Assembly (NCBI RefSeq): GCF_000213175.1
Contig: NW_009799102.1
Span: 2,091,774 to 2,155,773 of the forward strand
DNA from: Neurospora tetrasperma FGSC 2508
Taxonomy: Eukaryota; Ascomycota; Sordariomycetes; Sordariales; Sordariaceae
Reading direction: 5' to 3'
Length of the DNA stretch: 64,000 bases
In this document: positions 45,585 through 58,273 of the stretch, piece after piece
How the letters are laid out: each line of letters opens with the position of its first letter
Position numbering within the stretch: position 1 is the stretch's first letter
Made by a program: the position numbers and the translations under genes
Notes under the pieces: generated by a model
The model's database searches: none
What the model was told of the DNA's origin: nothing
Seen by the model: only the letters and a program-made list of their open reading frames with translations

Positions 45585-48500
45585 AGGCAGTCAATCATCA
45601 CGAGGGCCGGGCCAGCCCACGTGAGCGGCACTTCATTTCTGCAGGGAGAGCAGTAACCCTGTTGTCGGAATAGGTCGTTTCCCAGGGTTGAGTTTCCCCA
45701 TGTTTGATTAATAGATAGTTTCAGGTGCACACAATCCCAAAATCACCAGATGTCTTTGATATCGTCTCCAATACCATCGTGCCGCGCGCCAGGCCTGTCT
45801 GAAGAAGGCCCTTTCGGACATTTGGTTGCGGGCCACATGGCATCCAGTGAAGACATTCGAACGTTGTCCTACCCACTAGAATGACGATACGCAGTGAAAC
45901 AATATCCACGTCGAGCTATGGTCGTGTATGGGTGATTTGCTTGGCTTTTCCGCTTTCCCCTCGTCGCCCACAAGCTATTTGCAGATCGTTTTAATGTATG
46001 CCCCGGCGGACTTTTGTATGGAGTGGAATTGTTGGGTCAGCTTTTATTTCGTCTCCGCAAGAGGGGGAGCCCGAGACGGTGGAACACTGGAACCAGACGT
46101 GGAACTGTGTGGGGAGAAAGGAAGAGAGAGGCTATTCCCGGGATTTTCTTCAGGAAAACAACAAGACGGGGTCGGCAGCATCCGTCAAGAGAAATATCAA
46201 TCTTCATAGCAAAGGATATTACGCGGCAATGAGAAAGTGAAATTGAAGTCTCGATCGGTTTTAGTCTAGCTGCGCTGGGCACGTCTTTCGGGTAGCGAGG
46301 CGATTGCTACGCGCAGTATGTCGGCTGCTTGGTATGGTTGAAGGGGCGATCGGCAGATGCAATGTATGTATTCTTTCCATACCTTATTCCGTCGGGCACT
46401 GCAGATGCTAGATGCAGTGGTGCATTAGTTACGATCATGATCAATACTTGCATTGATGTAATGAAGTCATGCGGAAGCTTTGAGCCAAGATCTCGACGAC
46501 ACTCAGTCCTTGTGAATCTTGGATTTATACCAACTTTGACCAGCGTTTGAGGCGTCGTTTCACTCCTTATCAGGTCGGGGCCGTCTATCCGATCCGTTTG
46601 GCTTTCCTTTCTCGTTCGTTTCACTCCCATCCCCGCGAGCTATGTACGTGCTAGACTAGAGGTATTTTGTAACCGAACCAACTTGGCCCTACCATAGCCC
46701 TTGGCGGGAGAGGCCGATGAAAACGAGGCACGAGCGGTTGGCTCGCTTGGCGTCCTCGTCCGCCCACCGTCTCGCCGTCCCCTGAAATTGGATAGCATGC
46801 TGACACAGCCATCATCTCGGCAAACTAAGCAACGTCCCACTTTGTTACTAGACGAGCACTTAAGATATCATACCTCTGGGCGACAGCGCCCAAGGAAGGA
46901 AAGGTGATGTATCGAATCTTAGCCCGCCGCCGTGTGGCACTGTGTTCTGGCGAGATTTAGCGCCAGGTATCCCCAGTGGGTGGATGGAAGAAGCTTTCAA
47001 GGAGGTCTGTTCCTGCATAATAGACCAGGGGTCGCTTCTCTCCAACGCGAAAGCTTCTTTCTCCAGCGGAGCGTCCCCTTCGCGCTCTTTTTCGAAACCG
47101 CCTTGGCCCGTGATTGGCGAGCCGGGCCTGGCTGTACCTGGAAAAATGGGGCGGTGTGTTGCACCACCTGGCTCGCCGGGGCAGCAAATGCATCTGTAGT
47201 GTACACTAGTGCAGAGGTAGTGTACCGTATCCACCTCGCGCCATGTCGACAAATAGGACTGACCTAAGAGTGGATGCTGATGATGCTATCAGCCACTCAG
47301 AAACCAAGGTCGTCAAAGCGATTGTGATCCCGGTCGAAGTCATGCAAATCCCGTGCATTGGCCAGCTCCTGAATCAGGGCCATGGAAAGACACAATATGC
47401 TCCCCGTTGTGGTGGACATCGGACGAAGCAGCAGCAGTTGGGCAGTCAGTTGACGGTTGCCGCAAACCCCCGTTCACACACACAAAAACGATGCCATGAG
47501 ACGTCGAGACGGTGTCCCCCTTTGATTGAAGGTGAAATTGGCAATTTCTATTCGTCGAGCAGGTCACACCTGCCAGCAAATGCAGGTTCAACAGGGGACA
47601 ATAGGTGTGAACTGAACAATTGCGCAGCCGCTGACGGGAGGATCGCGGGCGGCCGTGGATGACGAGGTGAGGCTATCGTCGAGACAGCCACCCGAGGTAC
47701 TTGGCATGGACACTACACCTCAGATTTGCTGCTTCCCTGATTAGCCGACCAGATCAAACAACTGTACTAAATCCCGAGAGTCTCGACGAAGTGCAGAAGC
47801 TCTCTCCTCTACATACATACCTAGGTACTCCTTCCCTGAACGAACTGGGGTCAAAGTCAGTGTTTATGCTCGCTCCCTTTCCAATCCGTGTCGTTCCGGA
47901 TTTTTCACTTCTCTTTTTCCACCACATGTGCCGTCGCCCCCTGCACGGTGCAATCGAGCCTGCAGTGAGTGCTAGGGGCGACGCTGCTGTGCTGCAGCAG
48001 GCACTGGTAGGTAGGTGCAGGTGGTGTACTGGTGCATACCCCAGTGCCTGGAATATACAGGTATCCAGCAGGATGCTCCATCCTCGCTCCTTCCAGGTTG
48101 CTTCCAGGCCGGGCCTGAAGAGGAGCGGGCCACAGGGGTCCGGTCCCTGGTCTGCTGAGCCTGCTAGTGTAGGTACCTACAAACCTAGTCGTGGGCCTGA
48201 GAGTCCCCGCTCCCTTCTCCGCCTCCTGTTCTCTCCTTTCCTTCTGCTTGTGTGCCGAGCGGATTGGCGTGCAACAAGCGTGCCTGGGGCTTCCACAGCA
48301 CTCAACGCTGCCGCTCTGTGCGAGTGCCGCAACCGTCCCGGATTCTCGTGGCCTTCACCTTCCCCTTCCGTTTCCCTTTTCTCTCCTATCCTCGGTCGCT
48401 CCTTTCTCCTCCTCCTCCTCCTCCTCTTCCTCCACCCACGCCACACCTTCTCTCCGCGGTGTAGACGTCTTCAGGTTTTCCAACTATTCACGGTCTTTCG

Positions 48501-49093
48501 ACGCGTGGATATTACACTCTCTTTTTCCAAAAGTCGTCTTCGGGACTCTTCCCTGCCGCAGGGCGTGCCATTCTTTAACCACCACCACCACAATCAACAC
48601 ACAGCTCCAACCCGATCAGACGGACTACCTACCCAACGTCCCAAAATCAATTTCGACATTCTTTTTGCGACTCCCAGATTCTCGGCTTGACCCTGAACAG
48701 TCCACTCCTTTTTGCGAAGCCATCACCACCAACAAACACCACTAATCACCACATCGTATTGCCAACTACAGCCCGCCTCTTCGCTGTGACCTCGATCTTG
48801 ATCCGTCGCCAATATACCCTCGTTCTTTTTGAACCCGTTCTTGGACACAGACGATCTCGACTTGCCATCTTCTGCCTCTGGAAAGACCGCCATCGCCAAC
48901 CCGCAATCATTTACTGAGATTTGCATGTTGATTTCCGTGGTACATATAAATGTTATGACAACACCATCTTGTTTGCGTTAAACAGTCGACATTGCGAAAC
49001 CTTTCGATTTGGCGCCAAAGATCACGACGGCATTATCAGTTCGGTTGTTTCAGCGTTGGATTACATTGAGGAAGGGTACCACGATTGGTGAAA
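45585..49093. other. Long intergenic region and leader of the membrane protein gene
   Basis: 3.5 kb with no supported gene. The right end (about 47880-48900) is CT-rich and carries TAGGTACCTA-type palindromes (47818, 48170); it probably holds the promoter and a long 5' leader of the next gene. Several short frames here lack any family-like sequence. Confidence 0.45.
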
Positions 49094-51453
49094 ATGGAGG
49101 GAGATGTTGGAAGGCTTCATTACGGCTTGGGACGCCGAATCCCAATCGTCAGACGTCATGGCAGCATGGGAATAGGTTCGGCAACGTTGGGCTCTCGAAT
49201 CCCCACGCCCGTTCTTGTTGCCCGTGCTGTTGTTTCTTCCTCGGACGGCAAGGACTGCGTCGCCAATCCGAATCTTTGCGAAAAACCCGTGGGCGGTTCG
49301 CAGTTGACTGTGCCCATCGTGCTAGGTCTCTGGTGAGTCTACCGACACATGTTCAAGCTGATGCAAATCCACTCACAACATTTTAGTATCCCACTTGTAG
49401 CTGCTTTCAGTGTCTTCTTCTACCTCCATAGGAGAAACATGAAGAAGCTGGCGGCCGAGGAGGCCCATGACCCCCATAAATCCCTAGATTTCGGCTTGGA
49501 TGAAAACATGGGCAAAGCCAAAGGGAGAAACATGGCGGGCGAAAAGGACGGCAACGGATCGCGATTCCACGCCCACCAAATGTCGATGGACATGAATCTT
49601 TCCAGCCCTTACCTTTTGCCGCCCGATGCTCATGGTTCTCAGTCATCACTCAACTCCTTGGCCCGCACGCTCAACCCGCAAGATGATCCTTTCCGCCCGG
49701 TAACTCAGTACACTGCCAGTGATGCCGCCTCGGTTAAATCCATGCCCAGGGGAACCGACAGGGGCCCTGCAGGTCCATTCCGCGGACCTCCTCCTCGTCA
49801 AGGTTCTATGCCCAGGTCTCCCGAGCCCACTCACGCCAGGCCTGGTAATGGACCCAGACCACCTAGAATCTCTGTTCAAGATCCCTCTTCAAATGCGACA
49901 TCCGACAACGAAACAAGCGACTCGGAGAGGACTCTGACTGGCTCGCCAAGGGAGCTTCATGCTGCCACCCACAAGGACGGTGTCAAGCCTCTCGCTTCTC
50001 CTAGCCAGCCGATTAGCCCCGCGAATCCTGCTGTGGATGTCGGATCAAAGAAGGCTTCCACGGGCCTTGGTCTCACCAATATTCCCGAGCCTATGCAGGC
50101 TTCAATCCACGATGCTTCTTCGCCCTCTTCCACCCCTGCCAGCACTCCCCGCGAGCCTACTCACCCTTCATCGGCTGCCCCGACTATCCAACAGCCTCAA
50201 GAGTACTTTGATCTCCCCAAGATGCCCGAAGAGCCTGAGGATGATGACCGGAGAGGACGTAACATGCAGAGAAAGTCTCAGCTCTACGAACAGCAAGATG
50301 CTGCTAAGGATGGTCCCGGCCTAGGTGTACCTCAAAACGGTGTGAACCGCCGCTTGTCTGTTGGTTTCCGTCCTCTACCTCCTGATGATATCATGGAGTC
50401 CGAGGATCCCGAGTACCGCGCCAACCGTATCAGGTCTTTCTACAAGGAGTACTTCGAGGACAAGCCTGGTGACGCGCCTCCTGTACCGGCACTGCCCAAG
50501 AACATCGGTCAGATGCAAGGAAAGGGTCCTCAGCAACCACCGCAGAACCAGGACTACGACGATCTTGCCGCGCCCTACTTCGACCCCAAGGCGAATGCCT
50601 TCGTCATGCCTTACGCTCAACCCGTGGCTCGCCGTGCCATGACTCCTCCCCCATCAGGCCAGAGATTCCCCGGCCCTCGCGGACCTGGTGGTCCCCGTGG
50701 ACCTGGCCATGCTCAAACAGGCAGCATGAGGGGTATGCCCCCAGGCATCGGTGGTCCTCCCCGCCCTGGCTCTTCTGTCTCCAACCAGATGGGCCCTCCC
50801 AGGAGGCCCGGATCTGCCGCTTCAGGCTATGGACGTCCTCGCGCCGGTTCAGCGTTCGCTGGTAGCAATGCCGGTAGCCGTGCGGGTAGCAGAGCTGGCG
50901 GACCCCGCAAGCCCATGCCTCCTCCTCCGGCAGACCTGCCTACCGTTCCCGCCCCATCCATGTTGAAGGATGAGTTCTCAATCTTCAACGCGGCGGACTT
51001 TGCTCCACCAGAGACTTTCAAGGATCGTGTTCGTGGCCGGTCTCAGAGTCCGGCTGGTGATCGCCGTCCGTTCCAGACGAAGGTCCCGGTGCACTCGCCA
51101 TTGGCCAATGCCTTTGAAGAGCTCCCTGCTCTCCCCAGCCCGTAAGATAATCCTGAATATCTTGACCCTCACAATGACTAGCCGTTTACTAACCATCAAA
51201 TAGTCACACTCTCCACAAGTCAAGCACATTCACCGGTCTTGACTTCGCTCCTCCACCCAAGATTGGCCACGCCCACAGCAACAGCGACGCCGGCTCGGTC
51301 CACAGCAACCGCAGTGGTCCCCTTTCGCCTGCAGCGCTCAATGCTATTCGCACCGGCGCTGGACGAGTAGACCATTTACCTGAGGACGCGCAGGTCTTTA
51401 CGGCAAATGCTGTGGTCGACAAGCTAAAGCCGTCGTGGAATTTGCGTGATTAA
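49094..51453 (+). CDS. Single-pass membrane protein with proline-rich cytoplasmic tail
   Basis: Exons 49094-49332, 49387-51141 and 51204-51453 give 747 aa. A short ectodomain has a cysteine pair (CVANPNLCEKP, 55-65). It leads into a membrane helix at about 72-93, completed at the first splice (VPIVLGLC + IPLVAAFSVFFYL). Basic HRRNMKKL and the conserved DPHKSLDFGLDE motif follow. The tail of about 640 residues is Pro/Ser/Gly-rich with SxAGSRAG-type repeats and ends PSWNLRD. Similar proteins with the same membrane-proximal motif occur widely in filamentous fungi, to my knowledge without a named function. An internal ATG at 49166 (MGIGSATLG) is an alternative start and would give a more usual short ectodomain. 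Confidence 0.82.
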
Positions 51454-51964
51454 GCAGCGGATGGGATGCATATTTTTAATTGATAATGACGAAAGCCTTT
51501 CTTCTTTATATATCCATATTGTTGGTTTCATCATCCCCAATTTTTCTATCTTAGACACGTCACGCTCTCGCGAACCATGCGTCAACGTTTGGTTAAGTGG
51601 TATTTAGTTGGGTATGAGGACAATACGACCAAGCGAAAGCATTTCAGCGTTTTATTGTTGTTTTGCTGTCTGACCTCTTACTTGAACTTACTAAAAAGAT
51701 GACGACACAGAGGTAGGGAGAAATTTATGGACGTGTTACACCACCGCTCCTTGGCTGGTTACCGCGATCTAACTTACTCAACATATTCATCCACATGCGC
51801 ATCCCTTCCCAAGTAGGAAGAGAAAAGCTGTGTATGAATATGAGAGGGGGGAGCTTCGATGTGACAACTGACGTTTGGTATTGTTGGGATCAATCAGTAT
51901 ACATACATTTCATGCGCATTTACAGAGAACGAGCGGAGGAGAGACGGAATGACGGATGTACAAT

Positions 51965-52001
51965 CATCATCAACAACAACAACAACATCATCATCATCAT
52001 C
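51965..52001 (+). repeat. Trinucleotide microsatellite (CAA)n(CAT)n
   Basis: Short CAT, CAA and again CAT/ATC runs side by side. Confidence 0.8.
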
Positions 52002-52142
52002 GGCACATGTGTAGATAAAGGGCGATGGCGCGTATGTGAACCACATGGCGGGAGCGTATGGAGATTGAACTGACGGTTAAACTTTGATGCTTTATACGGT
52101 CTTCTTTTTCTTTTTCTTTTTTTTCCTTTTTTTCGCAAAAGA

Positions 52143-52252
52143 TCCCCCTTTTCGCTCTTACTATACCTTTGTGTCTTTTTTTTTTTCACGTCTTCGAATA
52201 TCTCTAGATCAAGTTGTGGATGAACGGGGTGGATTGTTGTCGAAAAGCTGTT

Positions 52253-52255
<3 letters not shown>
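52143..52255. repeat. Left copy of the gap-flanking duplicate
   Basis: 113 bp starting TCCCCCTTTTCGCT and ending just before a T34 run. It matches 53264-53377 except for about a dozen substitutions and one extra base. Confidence 0.85.
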
Positions 52256-52289
<34 letters not shown>

Positions 52290-53263
52290 NNNNNNNNNNN
52301 NNNNNNNNNNNNNNNNNNNNNNNNNNNNNNNNNNNNNNNNNNNNNNNNNNNNNNNNNNNNNNNNNNNNNNNNNNNNNNNNNNNNNNNNNNNNNNNNNNNN
52401 NNNNNNNNNNNNNNNNNNNNNNNNNNNNNNNNNNNNNNNNNNNNNNNNNNNNNNNNNNNNNNNNNNNNNNNNNNNNNNNNNNNNNNNNNNNNNNNNNNNN
52501 NNNNNNNNNNNNNNNNNNNNNNNNNNNNNNNNNNNNNNNNNNNNNNNNNNNNNNNNNNNNNNNNNNNNNNNNNNNNNNNNNNNNNNNNNNNNNNNNNNNN
52601 NNNNNNNNNNNNNNNNNNNNNNNNNNNNNNNNNNNNNNNNNNNNNNNNNNNNNNNNNNNNNNNNNNNNNNNNNNNNNNNNNNNNNNNNNNNNNNNNNNNN
52701 NNNNNNNNNNNNNNNNNNNNNNNNNNNNNNNNNNNNNNNNNNNNNNNNNNNNNNNNNNNNNNNNNNNNNNNNNNNNNNNNNNNNNNNNNNNNNNNNNNNN
52801 NNNNNNNNNNNNNNNNNNNNNNNNNNNNNNNNNNNNNNNNNNNNNNNNNNNNNNNNNNNNNNNNNNNNNNNNNNNNNNNNNNNNNNNNNNNNNNNNNNNN
52901 NNNNNNNNNNNNNNNNNNNNNNNNNNNNNNNNNNNNNNNNNNNNNNNNNNNNNNNNNNNNNNNNNNNNNNNNNNNNNNNNNNNNNNNNNNNNNNNNNNNN
53001 NNNNNNNNNNNNNNNNNNNNNNNNNNNNNNNNNNNNNNNNNNNNNNNNNNNNNNNNNNNNNNNNNNNNNNNNNNNNNNNNNNNNNNNNNNNNNNNNNNNN
53101 NNNNNNNNNNNNNNNNNNNNNNNNNNNNNNNNNNNNNNNNNNNNNNNNNNNNNNNNNNNNNNNNNNNNNNNNNNNNNNNNNNNNNNNNNNNNNNNNNNNN
53201 NNNNNNNNNNNNNNNNNNNNNNNNNNNNNNNNNNNNNNNNNNNNNNNNNNNNNNNNNNNNNNN
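52290..53263. other. Assembly gap (974 N)
   Basis: Unresolved bases bounded on the left by a T run and on the right by a near copy of the left flank. The gap length may be nominal. Confidence 0.98.
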
Positions 53264-53374
53264 TCCCCCTTTTCGCTTTTACTATACCTTTGTGTTTTTT
53301 TTTTTTTCACGTTTTTGAAAATTTTTAGATCAAATTGTGGATGAACGGGGGGGATTGTTGTTGAAAAACCGTTT

Positions 53375-53377
<3 letters not shown>
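53264..53377. repeat. Right copy of the gap-flanking duplicate
   Basis: 114 bp near-identical to 52143-52255, followed by a run of 56 T (53378-53433). Confidence 0.85.
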
Positions 53378-53433
<56 letters not shown>

Positions 53434-54373
53434 CAACCTTTGCATTTTTTTTTTATATTGTTTGTTAACTCGAGGAGGAGAGCAGTCATCAAGCATTAAC
53501 GGAGGGCGACGACCCTCCATACTATCTCTAGCGTAGAAAGAGAAACGTAGAAGGTGAGGTTAAATCATGATCCCTAGGTGTAAGGCACTGACTGACTGGC
53601 ATTGACTTATCTGACGTTGACTGTCTTCCTCGCTGTTTGTTGGACTGTGGATTCTCTCGCCAGCTCTATAGTAATCTGCTCTTATATTACCTCCAACAGA
53701 CACCTCTATACTTTTGTCGTCTACTTTCACTCAAGTGCTTATGAAGCAATTCATAGCCTACAACGGTGTGCTAGGCCACGACCTCCACACAACGACAGCA
53801 TCTTGATTTTGTCCTTTCTATAGTTGTCGATGCCACACTTGGGGCCTACAAACCCAGTGGTGTTACGAGTGTGCAGAGTGTACATACAGAGATATGCGAC
53901 ATTTGTCGTTTCGATCCCAATCGTTTGCGTCTATCGTAGAGACCACACTTAGATCGGAATTGGAAGTTATGGGATCAATGTCGAATAACCAGTATTAGCT
54001 CAAAGCTATGTATGATTCACTGATTATCGGATTATACGCAGAACTTACATTCCACCGACTCAACGCAAATGGAATCAATAAACCATCATCAAAGCAAGAA
54101 ACAATCTAAGCCTTTTGTTTTTTTTTATCCACAACGCTAAATTCGGCTATTCCTCTCTCTCTCTCCTTCTCTTTCGCTTCCTCTTCCACTTTCGTTTCCA
54201 CATATGGACAATGGTAACGACACGTGAAACCGCTTCAGCACCCCTCAGTGTTCTATTTACAACTTACTCGTTTTCTTCTTCCGCGGGGACCGTTCTGGAA
54301 AAATGAAATTATACTGATCAACTAAGTCTGTACAAGTAGAACTAGACGACGAGGACTTGACCCCATAATCCTT
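53434..54373. other. Intergenic right of gap, sec31 3' flank
   Basis: No gene recognised; sec31 3' UTR presumably lies at the right end. Confidence 0.5.
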
Positions 54374-57300
54374 CTAAGGAGTGGCCTTGCTCATGCTAAT
54401 CAGACGCTTGACGCCGACCTGAACAGAGAATAAATTAGCATATTGGTTATGAGTGAGGTTCATTAAGTAAGGCGACGAAAACTTACCATCCACTGACCAC
54501 ACTCCTCCGTCTTCTCTTTGGAAATCTCCACCTGGATCTTGGACGCAATATCGTAGTTCTTTCCAGCCAAAGCGCCGGCCAACTGAGCCAGCTGGTCAAT
54601 GGTCTCGGTCTTGATCAGCTCCTCGTTGTTCAGGTGGTCGAAGAGGATGTTGAGACGCTTTTGGGTATCCTTGACCTGGGGAGCGAAGGAGGCAGGGGCC
54701 TTGGAGGCCACGCGTTGCATGTCCTTGCTCAAGATGTCGACGAGCTCCTTGGCGTGCTCAGGGATGTTGGAGCGGTCACCAGGAGGGTATCTGGGCTTGG
54801 GTGGGGCAGCGGGAGGAGGGGCCTGCTGCTGGGGAGGAGCACGAGCACCGGGAGGAGGGCCACCACCGGGAGGCCTAGACGCTGGGGGAGGTGCCGAGAA
54901 GCCCGCCCGAGGTGGTGGTGGGGCAGCAGCATATTGCTGAGAGGCTGCTGGAGGGGCAGGAGTGTAGGCTCCAGACGCCGGAGGAGGAGCTATTCCTGAA
55001 CCGGATGGTGGTCCCTGAGTGTACTGCTGCGTGGCAGGAGCAGGGGCGTACCGGTTGGCTGGGGGCGCGGCGGCGGAGGGGGGAGGGTTGTATGGAGAAG
55101 CCGTCCGGGGAGCGGGCGGGACTCCATATGTTGGCTGCAGACCGGCGGCAGGCGGAGGGGGAGCATAGGGGTTGGTAGCGTTGCTCGAGACCGAAGAAGG
55201 TCTGGGAGGGCCGGTCGGTGGCGCGCCGACACTTCTCGGAGGCGCAGAACCCTTCGGGGGCGGCGGCGGCGTAGGCGCACCCTGCTGGAAGGGACCGGCT
55301 GGTGGCGGAGATGCAATGCCGGGTTGGCCAGGGAATGGAGAAGTGAGGGGGGCAACGCTCGGCGTGTTCCTACGAGGAGGAGCCTTTGTCACCATGGGCA
55401 CATCATTCCAGACACCGTCTCTCTTGAGCTGCACTGGAGGCGCGGTGGCCTTGGGGGGACCACCAAGTGGGCTAGGCTGACCAAAGTTTTGAACGGGAAC
55501 GCCATACCCAGTGACGGACGTAGGAGCATAGCTTTGAGTGGGTGGTGTGTATCCTGACGGGGCATATCCCTGGTTCTGGGGAGGCGCGTATGTAGACGAC
55601 GAGGCTCCGTACTGGGAAGCGGCGGCAGAAACAGGGGCGAGAGGAGGAGCGTAAGGGTTGCTGGCCGCAGCGCTTACCGGTGCCGGCACTGGCGGGGCGT
55701 AAGGGTTTAGAGAGCTGGAGTTGGCCGGAGCCGGAACCAAGCTGGGCTGCTGATACCCGACTGGAGCAGCGGTACGGGAGGAGGTGGTGGTGGTGGTGCG
55801 ACCAGCGGGGGTGGCTTGCCGAACGGCAGTCTGAGCACCCGCCTTCTGAGTGGCAAGCCTAACACGGTTGCGGGCTGTCTCCGCAGGAGGGTAGCTGGTA
55901 GGCAGAAGATCAAGATACTTCTGGGCAACCGACAACTGGCCATGAGCAGCCGCAATGTCAGCATACTCGAGGTATTTATCGTACAGAGCGGCCAGCTTCC
56001 AACCCTCAGTGAGGCTCGTCTCGCTGTCGTTGAACTTGGTCACATGGCGAAAGATGGTCACCTTCTCGATGAACTGCTGAAGGGACTTGGCATGGACCGA
56101 GAAGGTGGAATCACCGGCCTCCTCATTCAAGGCAGCTTGCTCAGTCTCCTGAAGCTCGTCCACCCAGAGACCGACAACCTTCTCCAGCTTCGAGCCGATC
56201 AGGTAGCAGAAAGAGGCATCCTTCCTGTTACCAGACTCCAAGATGCGGTCACCCAGGGCCTCGCAGAGGTCGGGGAATTCGGAAGGATCAGCATAGGTGC
56301 AAAGGGTAACCATGGTCTCCTTCCAGTCGGCAAGATCCGCGTTGTAGGCGATATCCCACAAGTTCTTGGCCACAACAGAGCTGATGAGCCGCAGATAGCT
56401 GGGGCTACCCCTCTTCTGTTGGAGATAAGCAGTCTGAACCTTTTCCACAAGCTCCTTGCTGCCGCAGTTGGCGATCAAGAAGGCATCCGACCATCGTTCC
56501 TCCTTCAAGCAGATCTCTACCGCCTTCTCAAACTTGCCCAGGATCAAGGCCCTGGTGATCTGATCCTCCAAGTGAGTGTTGCCCACGCTCAGAAGGTTGA
56601 AGGGGTTGTCGGTCTTGGCTCCCTTGGTAGCGGCGATTTCAGACAGGAAATCTTCGCCATCGTCGCCGTCTCCCCACATGCTTACAACACGCCTATGCTT
56701 CTTGGCCTCTCCGCCGTTAGGCTTAAGAGATGCAGAATCCTCCTGCTTCGGCTCAGGAGACATAGGTGACTCGGCCCCCTTAGCCTCCTCGACCGGCTCG
56801 TCCTTGATGAAACCAAGACGCTCAATGATCTTGGTCCGCCCATCAGACTCACTGAGGGTCTGCATCACCTGCCACTCAGCCTTCTCCTCGTCCGTCTTGG
56901 CGTTCTCGATATGCTCTTCGCAGATGCTCGCAATGTCGCCGCTTTGAATGGCTTGTTCGAACTTGTCGGTCGCGGAGCCAATGTCGGAGTCGATGGAGAA
57001 AGAGGAGATCTGCAACTTGGAAGACCTCTTCTGGCCAGCAGCTGTCTCCACCTTGTTGAAGAAGACAAGCTTGCCACCGAAGCCGAAGGAAACGCCAACG
57101 GGGCGTTCGATCCAGGCGGGTGCCCGGGGCAGAGAGAAGGAAGCCGCCTGCGGTTGGGACGCGGCCTTTGAGAAGAAATCATCATCAGAAAGGTTGTTCT
57201 GGGCCGCGGGAGCCGCCGAGGGGTTCGTGTTCTGGAGGGTCTGGATAGCGATCTTGCCGTCAAAGGATGCTGTGGCCGACAGATTCGGGTTGTGAGGGTT

Positions 57301-58273
57301 GAAACGGGTGTAGAAAGTCCAGTTGGTAGCCTCAGGAAACTCTCCATAACGCTCTCCAGTCTGAGGGTTCCAAATGAGGGTCCGGTTGTCCTTGCCGCAA
57401 GAAAGAAGCAACCCTGCATCCTGCTGGCACCACGAAAGCGACAAAACGCCCTGATCGTGGCCTTGGAGAGTCTTCTCTGGCGCTTGGGAGTTGCGAAGGT
57501 TCCAGAGCAGGATGACGGGAGCGGTATCATCGGATGAAGCCGTCAGGAGCTTGGTCGAGTTCTCTGGGTCCCAAGCAATGGCGCTGACAGCCTTGCGATG
57601 GTTGTTCAAGGTTAGAGATGCCTTCTTGGTCTTGAGATCCCATACGGTAACAAAGCCTCCTGCACCACCAGTGGCCAGAATGTTGGCGACCTTGGGATTC
57701 CAGGCCAAGCAATCGATATCGTGGGCGGCAGCGGTGCCGAGGCGGAAGGGAGCCGAGGTGTCGTTAACGTCCCAGACGAACAGCTCACCCTTGGCACCGG
57801 CAGTAGCGAGTACCTGGGGCCTCAGAGGGTTGAACTGTAGGGCCTTGATGGGACCAGTGTGCTTGGTGGTGCGCGAGATGAGGGCGTCCTCACCGGCGAT
57901 CAGCTTCTCGGCGTCCCATAGATCCAACGAGCCGTTTTCCATGGCGCCGGCAATAACTCCCCGGGGATGTTCGTCATTGGGCTGGCCCCATGCGATGTCG
58001 TAGAACCTATATGCGTCTCTGTTAGTGCGCCCGAAGGGTAACTATGTGTTGAAGCTCTCACGCATACCTGGACTCTGCGGTAATGCTCGCTATAGGCTGG
58101 AGCTCCAGGCCCTGTTCCTGGCTGTCCAACTTGAGATCCCATAGCTCCAGCTTAGTCTCGTCTGAGAAGTCGGCATCGACGGCACCTGACCGGGTACCCG
58201 TTACGAGCAGGGGGTTTGCGCCGGGCGACCAAGCGAAGGCCGCAGTCCGGGGGATCTCTCTCAACCGGACCAT
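54374..58273 (-). CDS. sec31: COPII outer coat protein Sec31
   Basis: Exons 58273-58068, 58006-54487 and 54418-54374 give 1256 aa. The N-terminal WD40 propeller (1 to about 330) begins [17 protein letters not shown]. The first splice makes [19 protein letters not shown], typical of Sec31. The alpha-solenoid follows (about 370-780). Then comes a proline-rich region of about 300 residues with many PYAPP, PPP and GAPP motifs, where Sec23 contacts are expected. The C-terminal helical SRA1-type domain ([20 protein letters not shown] to [10 protein letters not shown]) is completed by a 15-codon last exon, [14 protein letters not shown]. Sec31 with Sec13 forms the outer cage of ER-derived COPII vesicles and boosts Sar1 GTP hydrolysis by Sec23. 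Confidence 0.97.

Larger units (their letters stand above)
51454..52289. other. 3' flank left of the assembly gap
   Basis: Low-complexity 3' region with (CAA)n(CAT)n near 51970-52000 and T-rich sequence running into the gap. No gene seen. Confidence 0.5.

Noticed and set aside
47701-48690. 329-codon plus-strand frame upstream of the proline-rich membrane protein
   Set aside because: It reads Pro/Ser/Arg/Leu-rich text produced by CT-rich leader DNA, with no conserved motif.
52143-53377. Repeat-induced point mutation (RIP) as cause of the C-to-T differences between gap flanks
   Set aside because: The copy is only about 115 bp, changed C bases are not in CpA context, and transversions are present too.
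52204-53520. Long frames running through the N block
   Set aside because: They exist only because N codons are never stops; flanks are homopolymer-coded Lys or Phe.
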